Below are positions 8,960 through 17,913 of a stretch of DNA of 64,000 nucleotides, piece by piece. A model generated the notes under the pieces. The model saw only the letters and a list, made by a program, of their open reading frames with translations, did not search any database and was not told where the DNA came from. Location: positions 310,001 to 374,000 of the forward strand of contig NZ_FNBT01000005.1 of the NCBI RefSeq assembly GCF_900102425.1, read 5' to 3'. This DNA comes from Blastococcus aurantiacus. Lineage in GTDB: Bacteria > Actinomycetota > Actinomycetes > Mycobacteriales > Geodermatophilaceae. The position numbers and the translations under genes were made by a program. Within the stretch, counting starts at the first letter, position 1; every line of letters begins with the position of its first letter.

Positions 8960-8993
8960 TCGCCGCGCGCGGCGATCGTTGCCATCTCGCAAC
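8960..8993. promoter_or_regulatory. Palindromes upstream of the peptide-transporter operon
   Basis: A perfect 16-base palindrome, TCGCCGCGCGCGGCGA (8960-8975), is followed at once by GTTGC-N6-GCAAC (8978-8993). Both lie 75-110 bases upstream of the dppA start in an otherwise featureless 162-base leader. They could be operators or leader hairpins; no regulator can be assigned. Confidence 0.3.
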
Positions 8994-9045
8994 AACCCTT
9001 CCGCCGTGCTTCGTCCAGGAGCCGCGCCCCCCTCCCCGCACAGAA

Positions 9046-9095
9046 GCGTCCTGCTTTTCCGCGGAAAAGCAGGACGCTTCTCCGCGGAAAAGCGG
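9046..9095. repeat. Two tandem CCGCGG-centred palindromes, one extended to 32 bases
   Basis: The first unit (9051-9072) is a perfect 22-base palindrome, and its flanks GCGTC/GACGC extend the perfect dyad to 32 bases (9046-9077). A second unit follows at 9074-9095, one base later. The array ends three bases from the stop of the 51-residue gene on the minus strand. Confidence 0.9.
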
Positions 9096-9098
9096 GGA

Positions 9099-9254
9099 TC
9101 AGTCGACGGTGACGTCGTTGAACGGCAGTCGCGGCTCGACCCACGGGAAGACGACGAACAGCAGCAGCGCGACCACCGCAGCGACGAGGACCAGCGAGAG
9201 CACCGTCCTGCTCGCGGTGCCGCCGGGGAGGTGGCGCCAGATCCAGCCGTACAT
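9099..9254 (-). CDS. Small sortase-associated membrane protein (51 aa)
   Basis: The short frame reads MYGWIWRHLPGGT, then one hydrophobic helix (about residues 16-37), then the acidic tail WVEPRLPFNDVTVD. It lies 14 bases downstream of the class E sortase gene on the same strand. Small single-span proteins of this layout, ending in a PFNDVTV-like tail, commonly sit beside class E sortases in actinobacteria (family knowledge from memory). The ATG follows GGGAGAC about five bases upstream. No biochemical role is known to me; a membrane partner of the sortase is a guess. Confidence 0.75.
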   Translation of the reverse strand: MYGWIWRHLPGGTASRTVLSLVLVAAVVALLLFVVFPWVEPRLPFNDVTVD

Positions 9255-9268
9255 GTGGGTCTCCCGGC

Positions 9269-10129
9269 TCAGCGGTTCTCGTACAGGGCGTCGGGGCCGT
9301 CCGGGTACTCCGCCTTGCTCAGCGCGCCGCCGTCGAGGCGGGCGTGGACAATCAGCCGCTGCCGTGCGGAGTAGCGGGGATGGCAGGTGGTGAGCGTCAG
9401 GTAGGCGCCGCTCGGCGCTGCGCCGGCGGCGTTCGGGGTCGGTGCGACGACCTCCACCGCGGACGGGCTGACGACGTGCATCCCGGGGATGCCGCTGGGG
9501 TCGGCGTCGACGTCGCCGGTGGCCTTATCACCCAGCACCCGGTAGACGAACCAGCTGTCCGCGGTCTCCACGACGATCGGGTCGCCCGGCTGCATCGCGT
9601 CCAGCTCCAGGAACGGCGAGCCCTTGCCGACCCGGTGGCCGGCCAGCGCGAGGTTGCCGTCCTCCCCGGGCATCGCGGAGTCCACGTAGTGGCCCGGCCC
9701 CTGGGAGAGCTGCTTCTCCTCGGTGCCCTCCAGGACGACCCGGGTGTAGTCCTCGCCGAGCCGCGGGATGCGGAGGACGGCGAACGCGTCACCGAGCTCG
9801 ACCCGGGTGATCGAACCGCGCCCCTCACCCGGGGAGGGCGCGGGCGCGGACTCCCACTCCTCGCGCAGCTCCTCGGACAGCTCGTCCTGCCGCTGCGCGG
9901 TCAGCAGATCGGTCACGTAGACCTCGTAGACGACGAACAGCAGCAGCACCACGCCGGCGGTGACCAGGAGCTCGCCGGCACCGAGGGCGACGGTGCGCCA
10001 GAACCCCCGACCGGGCGGGACGACGGCCTGCTCCTCGTCGCGGTCTCCTCTCGCGAGGGGCGGGAGGTCGGGCACGCGCTCCCAGCGGAGGGTCCGATCG
10101 CCGAGCTCGTCCACGTCCGGGTCCGCCAT
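9269..10129 (-). CDS. Class E sortase (cysteine transpeptidase)
   Basis: This 286-residue membrane-anchored transpeptidase would attach sorting-signal proteins to the cell envelope. An N-terminal cytoplasmic stretch is followed by one membrane helix (about residues 48-70), a charged stalk and the sortase beta-barrel. The triad is visible: His165 in ALAGHRVG, Cys249 in LTLTTCHPRYSARQR and Arg258. The TTC-x-P context and single N-terminal anchor fit class E. The ATG at 10129 has GGGGGAG just upstream and is preferred over an in-frame upstream start. Its likely substrate is the LPNTG protein encoded upstream on the same strand. Confidence 0.9.
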   Translation of the reverse strand: MADPDVDELGDRTLRWERVPDLPPLARGDRDEEQAVVPPGRGFWRTVALGAGELLVTAGVVLLLFVVYEVYVTDLLTAQRQDELSEELREEWESAPAPSPGEGRGSITRVELGDAFAVLRIPRLGEDYTRVVLEGTEEKQLSQGPGHYVDSAMPGEDGNLALAGHRVGKGSPFLELDAMQPGDPIVVETADSWFVYRVLGDKATGDVDADPSGIPGMHVVSPSAVEVVAPTPNAAGAAPSGAYLTLTTCHPRYSARQRLIVHARLDGGALSKAEYPDGPDALYENR

Positions 10130-10246
10130 GCCACTCCCCCGGTCGTCCGCCACTGCGTCCGACCACGATCCGACCGGCCTCCGAATGCTAGGCGAGGGCC
10201 GCCCGGACGCCCGCTTTTCCCGCCCGAGCCGGGTGTCGCACGCACA

Positions 10247-10284
10247 GGAGCCCGGACCACTCCTCGCGGAGTGGCCCGGGCTCC
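10247..10284 (-). terminator. Strong GC hairpin after the LPNTG surface-protein gene
   Basis: A 17-base stem with one mismatch (GGAGCCCGGACCACTCC pairing with its complement) and a 4-base loop lies 18 bases beyond the stop of the surface-protein gene. There is no T tract, as is usual in high-GC actinobacteria. It separates that gene from the sortase gene. Confidence 0.7.
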
Positions 10285-10301
10285 CGGGTGTGCTGTGCGG
10301 A

Positions 10302-11978
10302 TCAGGCAGTCGTGCGGCGACGCGCCGCGAACAGCAGCCCGCCGCCCATGGCGAGGGCCGTGAGGCCACCCAGGGCCGGCAGCGTGACGCTGGCACCGGT
10401 GTTGGGCAGGCCGGTGCCACCGGCGACGGTGATCGCCTGCGTCAGGTGGTACGGGTTGCCGTCGGCGTCGACTCCGGCTGCGACCAGGGTGTGCGAGCCG
10501 GCGGCCAGGCCCTCCGGCAACGTGCCGGTGAAGGTGAAGGCGCCGTTCTCGTCGGCCTCGGCGGTGCCCAGCACGGTCGGGGAGGAGTAGACGACCACGG
10601 TGACCGTGGAGAAGGGCATGTAGCCGGTGCCCGAGATGGTGATGCTCTGCCCCGGGTCCAGCGAGGTCGAGGAGCCGGCGTTCGTGAGCGGGCCGTCGGA
10701 GGTCGGGACCGTCGCGGGGAAGGGCGCGACTGCCTCGACACGACCGGACTCGCCCCGGTTACCGGCGGCGTCCAGAGCGGTGACGGAGAACGTGTACGTG
10801 CTGCCGGGGAACCAATCGGTGTCCGTGACGGTGCAGGTGAGCACCGTCGCGGCGGTCGTGCACAGGTTGTCGCCGTACTCACCGCCCGAGAAGCCGACGT
10901 CGTACCCGTCCACTGCAGGCACGCCGGCCACGGGCGCCGGAGCGGTCCACGTGATCGTCGTCGAGGCTGCACCGAAGGTCACCGCGACGTCGCCGGGCGC
11001 GCCGATCGGCTGGTAAGGGGTCACGGACTGCCCCGCGGTGGCGTCGCTGCTGACGCCGTCGACCGTCACGCGCACGCGCACGGAGTAGGTCTTGCCGTTG
11101 ACCAGACCGGTGATCGTCGGCTCGATCTGGAAACCACTGCTGGTGGCGAGCTTCTTCCACGCGCCACCGTCCAGGCTGTACTCGTACACCGGCGTGGACG
11201 AGGTCTGGGGCACGTAGCCCGCCCAGATCTGCATCATCGCGGACTTGTTGCCGGCGCTGATCCAGTTGACCGTCGGGGTGCCGGGTCGGTCCACCTCGGG
11301 GGCGGGAGCCGCAGGCGCCGTCGTGCAGGTCACGGTGCCGCTGATGGAGCCCGCGCCGGTGTTGTCGTCAGGGCCCTCGACCATCTTGGTGCCGGCCCAC
11401 TTCGAGAGGCTCTCACCGTCGAGCCCACCAGCGCCGTTGTTGCCGGTGTTGCCGCCGCCGTTCCCACCGAACGCCCCGAGGAGCGCGGTGTCGCCGTGCC
11501 GGCCCACGAGCGAGGCGCCGCCGCCGCCACCGCCGTAGACGGAACCGTCGTAGCCGCCGTCGACGCCGTCGTAGCCCCATGAGGAGCCGTTCGCGCCCCC
11601 GCTACCGATCTGGCCGAACGTCGCGGCGCCACCCCTCTTCCCGGGGAAGAGGTCGTACACGTCGCCGGCGTGGACCTCCGTCGTGACCGCGTAGCGGCCA
11701 CCCGGTGCACCTGAGATCGACGAGCTCGCGTCCGCGCCTGCTCCGCCGGCCCCGCCGACCAGCACCCAGTCGACGGTGCACGTGCTGCCGGAAGCGGCTT
11801 CGATCTCCAGCTGCTTCAGGTCCTTGTAGGTCTGGCTGCCGCTGGCCGCGGTGGTGAACGTGAACGACGTCGTGGCGGCCGAGGCCGTGCCGGTGACGCC
11901 GAGCACGGCGGTGGACATGCCGATCGCACCCACGGCCACGAGGCCGAGTGCACGACGGGGTGAGGACGTGAGGTGCAC
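10302..11978 (-). CDS. Secreted fibronectin-type/glycine-rich surface protein with LPNTG sorting signal
   Basis: This 558-residue protein starts at a GTG behind AGGGAG. A Sec signal peptide ends near ASA (about residue 34). Next comes a glycine-rich domain (about residues 70-190, with GGGGGG and NGGGNTGNNG) resembling glycine-rich wall proteins. Two fibronectin-III-like modules (about 215-420) and an Ig-like/bacterial surface module follow. The C-terminus is a canonical wall anchor: LPNTG at 524-528, a hydrophobic stretch, then RRR. It lies just upstream of the sortase gene on the same strand but is separated from it by a hairpin. Adhesion or cell-surface structure is the likely role (inference). 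Confidence 0.85.
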   Translation of the reverse strand: MHLTSSPRRALGLVAVGAIGMSTAVLGVTGTASAATTSFTFTTAASGSQTYKDLKQLEIEAASGSTCTVDWVLVGGAGGAGADASSSISGAPGGRYAVTTEVHAGDVYDLFPGKRGGAATFGQIGSGGANGSSWGYDGVDGGYDGSVYGGGGGGASLVGRHGDTALLGAFGGNGGGNTGNNGAGGLDGESLSKWAGTKMVEGPDDNTGAGSISGTVTCTTAPAAPAPEVDRPGTPTVNWISAGNKSAMMQIWAGYVPQTSSTPVYEYSLDGGAWKKLATSSGFQIEPTITGLVNGKTYSVRVRVTVDGVSSDATAGQSVTPYQPIGAPGDVAVTFGAASTTITWTAPAPVAGVPAVDGYDVGFSGGEYGDNLCTTAATVLTCTVTDTDWFPGSTYTFSVTALDAAGNRGESGRVEAVAPFPATVPTSDGPLTNAGSSTSLDPGQSITISGTGYMPFSTVTVVVYSSPTVLGTAEADENGAFTFTGTLPEGLAAGSHTLVAAGVDADGNPYHLTQAITVAGGTGLPNTGASVTLPALGGLTALAMGGGLLFAARRRTTA

Positions 11979-12321
11979 GTTCGCTCCCTGATGGGTCCCG
12001 GATCGCCGGGGCGGTCGCCCGGCGACCCGGACGGCGAACCAGACCACGCAGGAACCGGCCGAACCCGTGCCGCCACGCACGCCTCCACCAGTGGTGCGGC
12101 CCGTGATCCGATCGTTACCTCGCGGTGAAACTGCAGGTCAGCACACCGGGCAATGCAGTCGAGAAGCGACGAGACGAGCCCTTGGTTGTTGTGGACAACC
12201 GTTGCTGGAACGCCCGGGGCCCGAACCCGGCGACCCCCGGGACGAACCACGCCGTGCGGTCACCGCCCCGCGATGTGCGGCGTGGACGGCGACCACACGG
12301 CGTGGTCGAGGAAGCGCGAGG
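11979..12321. other. 343-base intergenic region without a gene
   Basis: This gap holds the promoter region of the surface-protein gene, although no clear -10/-35 was seen, and three hairpins: GGTTGT/ACAACC (12184-12200), CCCGGGG/CCCCGGG (12213-12241) and ACCACGCCGTG with its inverse (12246-12306). The last lies 16 bases beyond the acyl-CoA dehydrogenase stop and is a plausible terminator for it. I saw no supportable coding frame or RNA gene. Confidence 0.6.
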
Positions 12322-13536
12322 TCAGCGGATGTGGACGCCCGAGATGGTGCGGGCGATGACCAGCCGCTGGATCTCCGAGGTGCCCTCGAAGATCGTGTAG
12401 ATCTTGGCGTCGCGCGCCATCCGCTCGACGGGGTAGTCGCGCGTGTAGCCGTTGCCCCCGAGGATCTGCATCGCCTGCTCGGTGACCCGGACCGCCGTCT
12501 CGCCGGCGACGAGCTTCGACATCGAGCCCTCGGCGGCGGTGAACTGCTGGCCGTTGCGGGCCATCCACGCGGCCCGCCACACCAGCAGCCGCGCGGCGTC
12601 GATCGAGGTCTTCATGTCGGCGAGCATGAAGGCGATCGACTGGTTCTCGATGATCGCCCGGCCGAACTGCTCGCGCTGCTTGGCGTACTCCAGCGCGTAG
12701 TCGTAGGCGGCGCGAGCGACGCCGATGGCCTGCGCGCCGACGGCGGGACGGGTTCGCTCGAAGGTCGCCATCGACGGCTGCGTCCGGCCGGTGCGAGCCC
12801 CCTCGCGGGCGCGGGCGAGCCGCTCGTCGAGCTTCTCCCGGCCGCCGAGCAAGCAGTCGGCGGGGATGCGACAGTCCTCGAGGACGACCTCGGCCGTGTG
12901 CGAGGCGCGGATGCCGTGCTTGAGGAACTTCTGCCCCTGGTACAGGCCCTTGGTCCCCGGCGGGACGACGAAGCTGGCGTGCCCGCGGGCCCTGAGCTCG
13001 GGGTCGACGACGGCGGTGACCACGTGGATGTCGGCGATGCCGCCGTTGGTGGCCCACGTCTTGGTGCCGTTGAGCACCCACTCGTCGGTCTTCTCGTCGT
13101 ACACCGCCCGGGTGCGCATGGCACCGACGTCGGACCCGGCGTCGGGCTCGGAGGAGCAGAAGGCCGCGAGCTTGGGCTCCGACTCCGTGCCGAACATGGC
13201 CGGCACCCACTGGCCGACCTGCTCCGGGGTGCCGTTCGCGCTCACCGAGGCCGCGGCCAGGCTCGTGCCGACGATCGCCAGCCCGATCCCGGCGTCACCC
13301 CAGAAGAGCTCCTCCATGGCGATCGGGATGCCGAGGCCGGACTCCTCGAAGGACTGCGTGGCGAAGAAGTCGATGGAGTAGAGCCCGATCTTCGCGGCCT
13401 CCTGGATGACCTCCCAGGGGGTCTCCTCGCGCTCGTCGTACTCGTGCGCCGCGGGGCGCACGACGTCCTCGGCGAACTGGTGCACCCACTTCTGCAGCTC
13501 GATCTGGTCCTCGGTGAGCTCGAACGAGACGGCCAT
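12322..13536 (-). CDS. Acyl-CoA dehydrogenase
   Basis: This is a 404-residue flavoenzyme that oxidises acyl-CoA to enoyl-CoA. Visible hallmarks are [17 protein letters not shown] (FAD/substrate loop), [14 protein letters not shown] and the C-terminal block [19 protein letters not shown], followed by [14 protein letters not shown], which carries the catalytic glutamate. Its ATG overlaps the stop of the MaoC-like gene (TGATG), and AAGGAG lies upstream. It is the last gene of a minus-strand run: thiolase, FabG4-like reductase, MaoC-like hydratase, this enzyme. Chain-length preference is not readable. Confidence 0.92.
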   Translation of the reverse strand: MAVSFELTEDQIELQKWVHQFAEDVVRPAAHEYDEREETPWEVIQEAAKIGLYSIDFFATQSFEESGLGIPIAMEELFWGDAGIGLAIVGTSLAAASVSANGTPEQVGQWVPAMFGTESEPKLAAFCSSEPDAGSDVGAMRTRAVYDEKTDEWVLNGTKTWATNGGIADIHVVTAVVDPELRARGHASFVVPPGTKGLYQGQKFLKHGIRASHTAEVVLEDCRIPADCLLGGREKLDERLARAREGARTGRTQPSMATFERTRPAVGAQAIGVARAAYDYALEYAKQREQFGRAIIENQSIAFMLADMKTSIDAARLLVWRAAWMARNGQQFTAAEGSMSKLVAGETAVRVTEQAMQILGGNGYTRDYPVERMARDAKIYTIFEGTSEIQRLVIARTISGVHIR

Positions 13537-14402
13537 CAGTGCTTCTCCTTGAGGGTGCGGATCGAACCGATCAGGTGCTCGGTACCGCTGGTCGCGCTCC
13601 GGACGGCGACGTCCCAGCCCCCGGTGACCTCCGCGGTGGAGAGCGCGACGGTCGAGGGCAGGAACAGCGGCTTGCGGAAGGCGACGTCGACCTCGAGCGC
13701 CTCCGGCAGCCGGCCGGCCAGCGCGCCCAGCACCCGGGCCTTCACCCACATGCCGTGGGCGATTGCCCGCTTGAAGCCCAGCGCCTTGGCCGTCAGGCCC
13801 GACAGGTGGATCGGGTTCACGTCACCGGAGACCTTGGCATAGCGGCGTCCGGCGTCGTCGGGCACCCGCCAGGTCGCGGCCGTGCGCTCCAGGGAGCCGA
13901 CGGCGACGTCGACGTCGGCCTCCGGTGCGCCGTCCGGCGCCTTCGCCCCGCGCGACAGGTACGTCGAGCGGGACCGCCACACAGCCTGCCCACCGACCGC
14001 GGCGCTCGCGCAGAGGTCGACCGTCGCGCCGCTGCGGTGCGCCGCGAACCGCTCCGCCCAGACCTCCAGGTCGAGCGCCTCGTCGGCGCGGACGCCGCGG
14101 AACACCTCGATGCGGTTGCGCACGTGCACCAGGCCCACCGTCGCCAGCGGGAAGGCGCGGTCGGTCATCAGTGCCATCTGCAGCGGGAAGGCGAGCATGT
14201 GCGGGTAGGTCGCGGGCAGCACGTCGGCGAGCGGCATGCGGCAGACCCGCGCGTAGTCGGCCAGGTGGTCGCGGTCGACGGTCACTCCGTGCCGGGCCAG
14301 GCGGGTGTCCGGCAGCTCGCCGCCCCGCCCGCGGGAGGTGAGTGCGGCCTTCGCGTACAGCGACGCCAGGCTCGGGGCGGCGTCCAGCACGGTGGTGGCC
14401 AT
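13536..14402 (-). CDS. HtdX-like MaoC-domain hydratase/dehydratase
   Basis: This 288-residue double-hotdog protein has a catalytic MaoC block, [20 protein letters not shown] followed by [12 protein letters not shown], in its C-terminal half. The neighbours (FabG4-like, thiolase) match the order of mycobacterial Rv0241c (HtdX), Rv0242c and Rv0243, so a 3-hydroxyacyl-thioester dehydratase is likely. It overlaps both neighbours by one base (TGATG at each end), indicating a single transcript with coupled translation. Confidence 0.85.
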   Translation of the reverse strand: MATTVLDAAPSLASLYAKAALTSRGRGGELPDTRLARHGVTVDRDHLADYARVCRMPLADVLPATYPHMLAFPLQMALMTDRAFPLATVGLVHVRNRIEVFRGVRADEALDLEVWAERFAAHRSGATVDLCASAAVGGQAVWRSRSTYLSRGAKAPDGAPEADVDVAVGSLERTAATWRVPDDAGRRYAKVSGDVNPIHLSGLTAKALGFKRAIAHGMWVKARVLGALAGRLPEALEVDVAFRKPLFLPSTVALSTAEVTGGWDVAVRSATSGTEHLIGSIRTLKEKH

Positions 14403-15754
14403 CAGGCGCCCAGCAGCGACTGGCCGCACACCCGCACGGTCTGGCCGTTGACGCCGGCGCTGGTCGGCTGCGACAGCCACGCGATCGTCTCGGCGACGTC
14501 GACCGGCAGCCCGCCCTGCTGCAGCGAGTTGAGGCGGGCACCGACCTCGCGGGTGCCGAAGGGCATCTTCGCCGTCATCTCGGTGACGATGAAGCCCGGG
14601 GCGACCGCGTTGATCGTCGCGCCGCGCTCGGCGAAGGCCGGGGCCCACGCGCGCACCATGCCGATGACGCCGGCCTTGGACGCCGCGTAGTTGGTCTGCC
14701 CGCGGTTGCCGGCGATGCCCGACTGCGAGGAGACGCAGACGACGCGCGCGCCCGGGTTGAGCACGTCGCCGTCGAGCAGCGCCTGGGTGATGTCCAGCTG
14801 CGCCTGGAGATTCACGGCCATGACCGAGTTCCAGCGGGCGGCGTCCATGTTGACCAGCAGCTTGTCGCGGGTGATCCCGGCGTTGTGCACGATGACGTCC
14901 ACGCCGCCGTGGCGCTCGCGCAGGTGCTCGACCAGGCGCTGCGCGGCGTCCGGCGCGGTGATGTCGAGCTGCAGCGCCGTCCCGCCGATGCGATTGGCCA
15001 CCGCGGCCAGGCTGTCGCCGGCGGCCGGGATGTCGACGGCCACCACGTGTGCGCCGTCGCGGGCCATGACGTCCGCGATCGAGGCGCCGATGCCGCGGGC
15101 GGCACCCGTGACGACAGCGACCTTGCCGGCCAGCGGCTTCTCGGCGTCCTGTCCGGCGGGCACGTCGGCGGCCGACAGCGTGACGCCCTGCCCGTCGACG
15201 TAGGCGGAGCGGCCGGAGAGGAAGAACGCCAGCGGTCCGGCCACGCCGGCCTCGGCACCCTCGGGCACGTAGATGGCGTTGGCCGTCGAGCCGTCGCGCA
15301 GCTCCTTGCCGATCGAGCGGGTGAGCCCGTCGACGGCCTGGCGGGCGGCGGCCTGTGCCGGGGACTCGGCCTCGGCGGGCGGGTCGGTCAGGATCACGAC
15401 CCGGCCGTTCGAGCGCAGCCGCTTGATCGCCGGGGCGAGGAAGTCGTGCGCCGCGGCGAGGTCGGCCGGGCCGGACACCCCGGTGGCATCGAGGACGACC
15501 GCGCCCAGCTTCTCGCCGGCGGCGTCCCCGTCCGCGACGACCGGCGACAGCACGGTCACCCCGGCGTCCCGGAGGACGGCGGTGACGGTGTCGCGCAGCC
15601 GCCCCTGGCCGGCGGAGCCGACGACCGCGGGGCCGTCCAGCAGCGGGCCGCCGGGCTCGTAGCGGCGCAGCACGCCGGGACGGGGCAGGCCGAGCTGCTT
15701 GGTGAGGGTGGTGCCGACGCCGGAGTTGGCGAAGTTGGTGTACCAGTCAGCCAC
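14402..15754 (-). CDS. fabG4: FabG4-like 3-oxoacyl thioester reductase
   Basis: At 450 residues this is much longer than ordinary FabG (about 250), matching high-molecular-weight FabG4. An N-terminal degenerate Rossmann/flavodoxin-like half (about residues 1-200) precedes a classical short-chain reductase domain. That domain has the cofactor loop VVTGAARGIGAS, the NAG-like motif VHNAGITRDK, catalytic Ser in VSSQSG and Tyr-x3-Lys in NYAASKAG (about residue 357). FabG4 enzymes reduce long-chain 3-oxoacyl-CoA with NADH. Upstream, 80 bases separate it from the thiolase, and that gap holds two 22-base palindromes. Confidence 0.88.
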   Translation of the reverse strand: MADWYTNFANSGVGTTLTKQLGLPRPGVLRRYEPGGPLLDGPAVVGSAGQGRLRDTVTAVLRDAGVTVLSPVVADGDAAGEKLGAVVLDATGVSGPADLAAAHDFLAPAIKRLRSNGRVVILTDPPAEAESPAQAAARQAVDGLTRSIGKELRDGSTANAIYVPEGAEAGVAGPLAFFLSGRSAYVDGQGVTLSAADVPAGQDAEKPLAGKVAVVTGAARGIGASIADVMARDGAHVVAVDIPAAGDSLAAVANRIGGTALQLDITAPDAAQRLVEHLRERHGGVDVIVHNAGITRDKLLVNMDAARWNSVMAVNLQAQLDITQALLDGDVLNPGARVVCVSSQSGIAGNRGQTNYAASKAGVIGMVRAWAPAFAERGATINAVAPGFIVTEMTAKMPFGTREVGARLNSLQQGGLPVDVAETIAWLSQPTSAGVNGQTVRVCGQSLLGA

Positions 15755-15779
15755 TGGAGGTGTCTTCCTTCCGAGATCC

Positions 15780-15824
15780 CTGCTTTACCGCGGAAAAGCA
15801 GGCCGCTTTACCGCGGTAGAGCAG
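15780..15824. repeat. Tandem pair of 22-base CCGCGG-centred palindromes
   Basis: Units lie at 15780-15801 and 15803-15824, one base apart. This copy uses the variants CTTTACCGCGG and CCGCGGTAGAG. It lies 10 bases downstream of the thiolase stop, on the minus strand, and 25 bases before the FabG4 start. In an otherwise operon-like run it could set the thiolase transcript end or its stability. Confidence 0.9.
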
Positions 15825-15834
15825 GACGTGGGGG

Positions 15835-17130
15835 TCAGGACTCGAGGATGGCGACGACGCCCTGGCCGCCGGCGGCGCAGATGGAGATCAGGCCGCGCTT
15901 GCCCGGGCCCGCCTCGTGCAGCATCTTCGCCAGCGAGGCCACGATCCGGCCACCGGTGGCGGCGAAGGGGTGCCCGGCCGCGAGCGACGAGCCGTAGACG
16001 TTGAGCTTCGACCGGTCGATCGAGCCCAGCGGCGCGTCGAGGCCCAGCTTCTCCTTGCAGAACGCCGGGTCCTCCCAGGCCTTCATCGTCGACAGGACCG
16101 TGGAGGCGAAGGCCTCGTGGATCTCGTAGAAGTCGAAGTCCTGCAGGGTCAGGCCGTTGCGGGCCAGCATCACCGGCATCGCGTAGACCGGCGCCATGAG
16201 CAGGCCCTCGCCGCCGTGCACGTAGTCGACGGCCGCGGTCTGCGCGTCCACCAGGTGGGCCAGCACCGGCAGGCCCTTCTCGGCGGCCCACTCGTCGGAG
16301 GCCAGCAGGACGGCCGACGCGCCGTCGGTGAGCGGCGTGGAGTTGGCCGCGGTCATCGTGGCGCCCTCGCCCTTGCCGAACACCGGCTTGAGCTTGGCCA
16401 GCTTCTCGAGGCTCGAGTCGGGCCGCAGGTTGTTGTCCCGGGTCAGGCCGAGGAACGGCGTCACCAGGTCGTCGAAGAAGCCGCGCTCGTAGGCGGCGGC
16501 CATGTTGTGGTGCGAGCGCACGGCGAGCTCGTCCTGCTCCTCGCGGCCGATCTCCCACTCCTTGGCGGTGATCGCCGCGTGGTCGCCCATCGCCAGGCCG
16601 GTGCGGGGCTCGGCGTTGCGCGGCATGTCCGGCACCAGCTGGCCGGGGCGGATCTTCGCGAGCGCCTTCAGCCGGTCGCCCATGGTCTTGGCGTTGTTGA
16701 GCGAGATCAGCACGCGGCGCAGGTCGTCGCCGACGGCCAGCGGGGCGTCGGACGTGGTGTCGACGCCGCCGGCGATGCCGGACTCGATCTGCCCGAGGGC
16801 GATCTTGTTGGCCACGAGGACCGCGGCCTCGAGGCCGGTGCCGCACGCCTGCTGGATGTCGTAGGCCGGCGTCGTGGCGGCCAGGGTCGAGCCGAGCACC
16901 GACTCGCGGGTCAGGTTGAAGTCGCGGGCGTGCTTGAGGACGGCGCCGGCGACGACCTCGCCGACCTGCGCGCCCTGCAGCCCGAAGCGGGCGACGAGCC
17001 CGTCGAGCGTCGCGGTGAGCATGTCCTGGTTGGACGCCTGCGCGTACGCCGTGTTGGACCGCGCGAACGGGATCCGGTTCCCGCCGACGATCGCCGCCTT
17101 GCGGGTTGCCGGCTTCGAGGTGTCAGCCAT
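15835..17130 (-). CDS. fadA2: Acetyl-CoA C-acetyltransferase (FadA2/FadI-like thiolase)
   Basis: This 431-residue thiolase performs the final cleavage of beta-oxidation or the reverse condensation. The nucleophilic cysteine is Cys96 in QQACGTGLEA. The second conserved block EIHEAFA supplies the active-site histidine, and ISICAAGGQG near the C-terminus supplies the second cysteine; SSLAAGHPFAATGGR is the CoA-site block. The length fits FadI/FadA2 types rather than short PhaA. The ATG at 17130 is 60 bases from a divergent TetR gene, with a palindromic operator candidate between them. Confidence 0.92.
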   Translation of the reverse strand: MADTSKPATRKAAIVGGNRIPFARSNTAYAQASNQDMLTATLDGLVARFGLQGAQVGEVVAGAVLKHARDFNLTRESVLGSTLAATTPAYDIQQACGTGLEAAVLVANKIALGQIESGIAGGVDTTSDAPLAVGDDLRRVLISLNNAKTMGDRLKALAKIRPGQLVPDMPRNAEPRTGLAMGDHAAITAKEWEIGREEQDELAVRSHHNMAAAYERGFFDDLVTPFLGLTRDNNLRPDSSLEKLAKLKPVFGKGEGATMTAANSTPLTDGASAVLLASDEWAAEKGLPVLAHLVDAQTAAVDYVHGGEGLLMAPVYAMPVMLARNGLTLQDFDFYEIHEAFASTVLSTMKAWEDPAFCKEKLGLDAPLGSIDRSKLNVYGSSLAAGHPFAATGGRIVASLAKMLHEAGPGKRGLISICAAGGQGVVAILES

Positions 17131-17160
17131 GGGGACCTCCGGGGTTCGGGTGAGTGGCCG

Positions 17161-17173
17161 GTACTCAGAGTAC
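17161..17173. promoter_or_regulatory. Probable TetR operator between fadA2 and the TetR gene
   Basis: GTACTC-A-GAGTAC is a perfect 6+6 dyad, followed by a third half-site GGTACT at 17176-17181. On the minus strand it contains TACTCT, a -10-like hexamer 38 bases from the fadA2 start. On the plus strand TACTGT (17178-17183) lies only 7 bases before the TetR ATG, which would give a leaderless mRNA. Autoregulation with control of both directions is inferred. Confidence 0.6.
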
Positions 17174-17190
17174 GCGGTACTGTTGTTCAC

Positions 17191-17913
17191 ATGAAAGCCG
17201 AGGCGGTGAGACGCTCCTCGCACGTGGGCAGCGACCCGCACGGCGAGGCCGGGACCACCCTGCGCGCCTCCGGAAATGTGACGCAGCGGCGCGACCGTCG
17301 CGACTCGAGATGGGACGAGCACCGCCGCGCGCGGCGCGAACAACTCGTCCAGGCGACACTCACCGCCGTCGGCAGGCACGGCGCCGGCGTCGGCATGGAC
17401 GAGATCGCCGCCGAGGCGGGTACCAGCAAGACCGTCGTCTACCGGCACTTCGCCGACCGGTCGCAGCTCTACGTCGCCGTCTGCAGCGAGGTGGCCGGCC
17501 GGCTGCTCGCCGAGCTGCGGACGGCGATGCGCAGCAGCTCGCACCCGCACGAGATGACCGCGGCGGCCATCGGCACGTACCTCGCTTTCCTGGAGGCCGA
17601 GCCGGAGGTCTACCGCTTCGTCGTGTCCCAGCACCCGGTCGAGGGCGCCGACCCGATCGCCAACCTGGCCGACCTCGTCGGCGACCAGGCCGCCGCACTC
17701 ATGGCGCTGGCCCTCGAACAGGCCGGACGCGACCCCGGCCCCGCCGACGCATGGGGCCACGGCCTCGTGGGGATGGTCCGCTCGGCCGCCGACTGGTGGC
17801 TGCGGGCCGGGCGCCCCATGCTCCGCACCGAACTGGCCGCACACCTGACCGATCTCGCCTGGGCCGGACTCTCCGGCGTCGTGGCACCCGCGCACCCGTT
17901 GGAGGCACAGTGA
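17191..17913 (+). CDS. TetR-family transcriptional regulator of the fatty-acid locus
   Basis: This is a 240-residue regulator with a long basic N-terminal tail. The helix-turn-helix spans about residues 55-100 (VGMDEIAAEAGTSKTVVYRH followed by FADRSQLY), and the C-terminal ligand-binding domain is all-helical. The ATG is 17191; GTG 17278 would trim the tail to the start of the DNA-binding domain. It overlaps the downstream acyl-CoA oxidase gene by GTGA and is divergent from fadA2, so it most likely senses an acyl-CoA and controls both flanks (inference). Confidence 0.88.
   Translation: MKAEAVRRSSHVGSDPHGEAGTTLRASGNVTQRRDRRDSRWDEHRRARREQLVQATLTAVGRHGAGVGMDEIAAEAGTSKTVVYRHFADRSQLYVAVCSEVAGRLLAELRTAMRSSSHPHEMTAAAIGTYLAFLEAEPEVYRFVVSQHPVEGADPIANLADLVGDQAAALMALALEQAGRDPGPADAWGHGLVGMVRSAADWWLRAGRPMLRTELAAHLTDLAWAGLSGVVAPAHPLEAQ

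Noticed and set aside
10211..10233. Half unit CCGCTTTTCCC upstream of the sortase gene as a seventh palindrome locus
   Set aside because: The second half is absent (CGCCCGAGCC follows), so it may be a decayed copy or chance; it is not counted.
12184..12250. Possible tRNA or small RNA in the 343-base gap (GGTTCG-like and stem motifs)
   Set aside because: No T-arm of the correct form, no anticodon stem and no acceptor pairing could be drawn; only GC hairpins remain.
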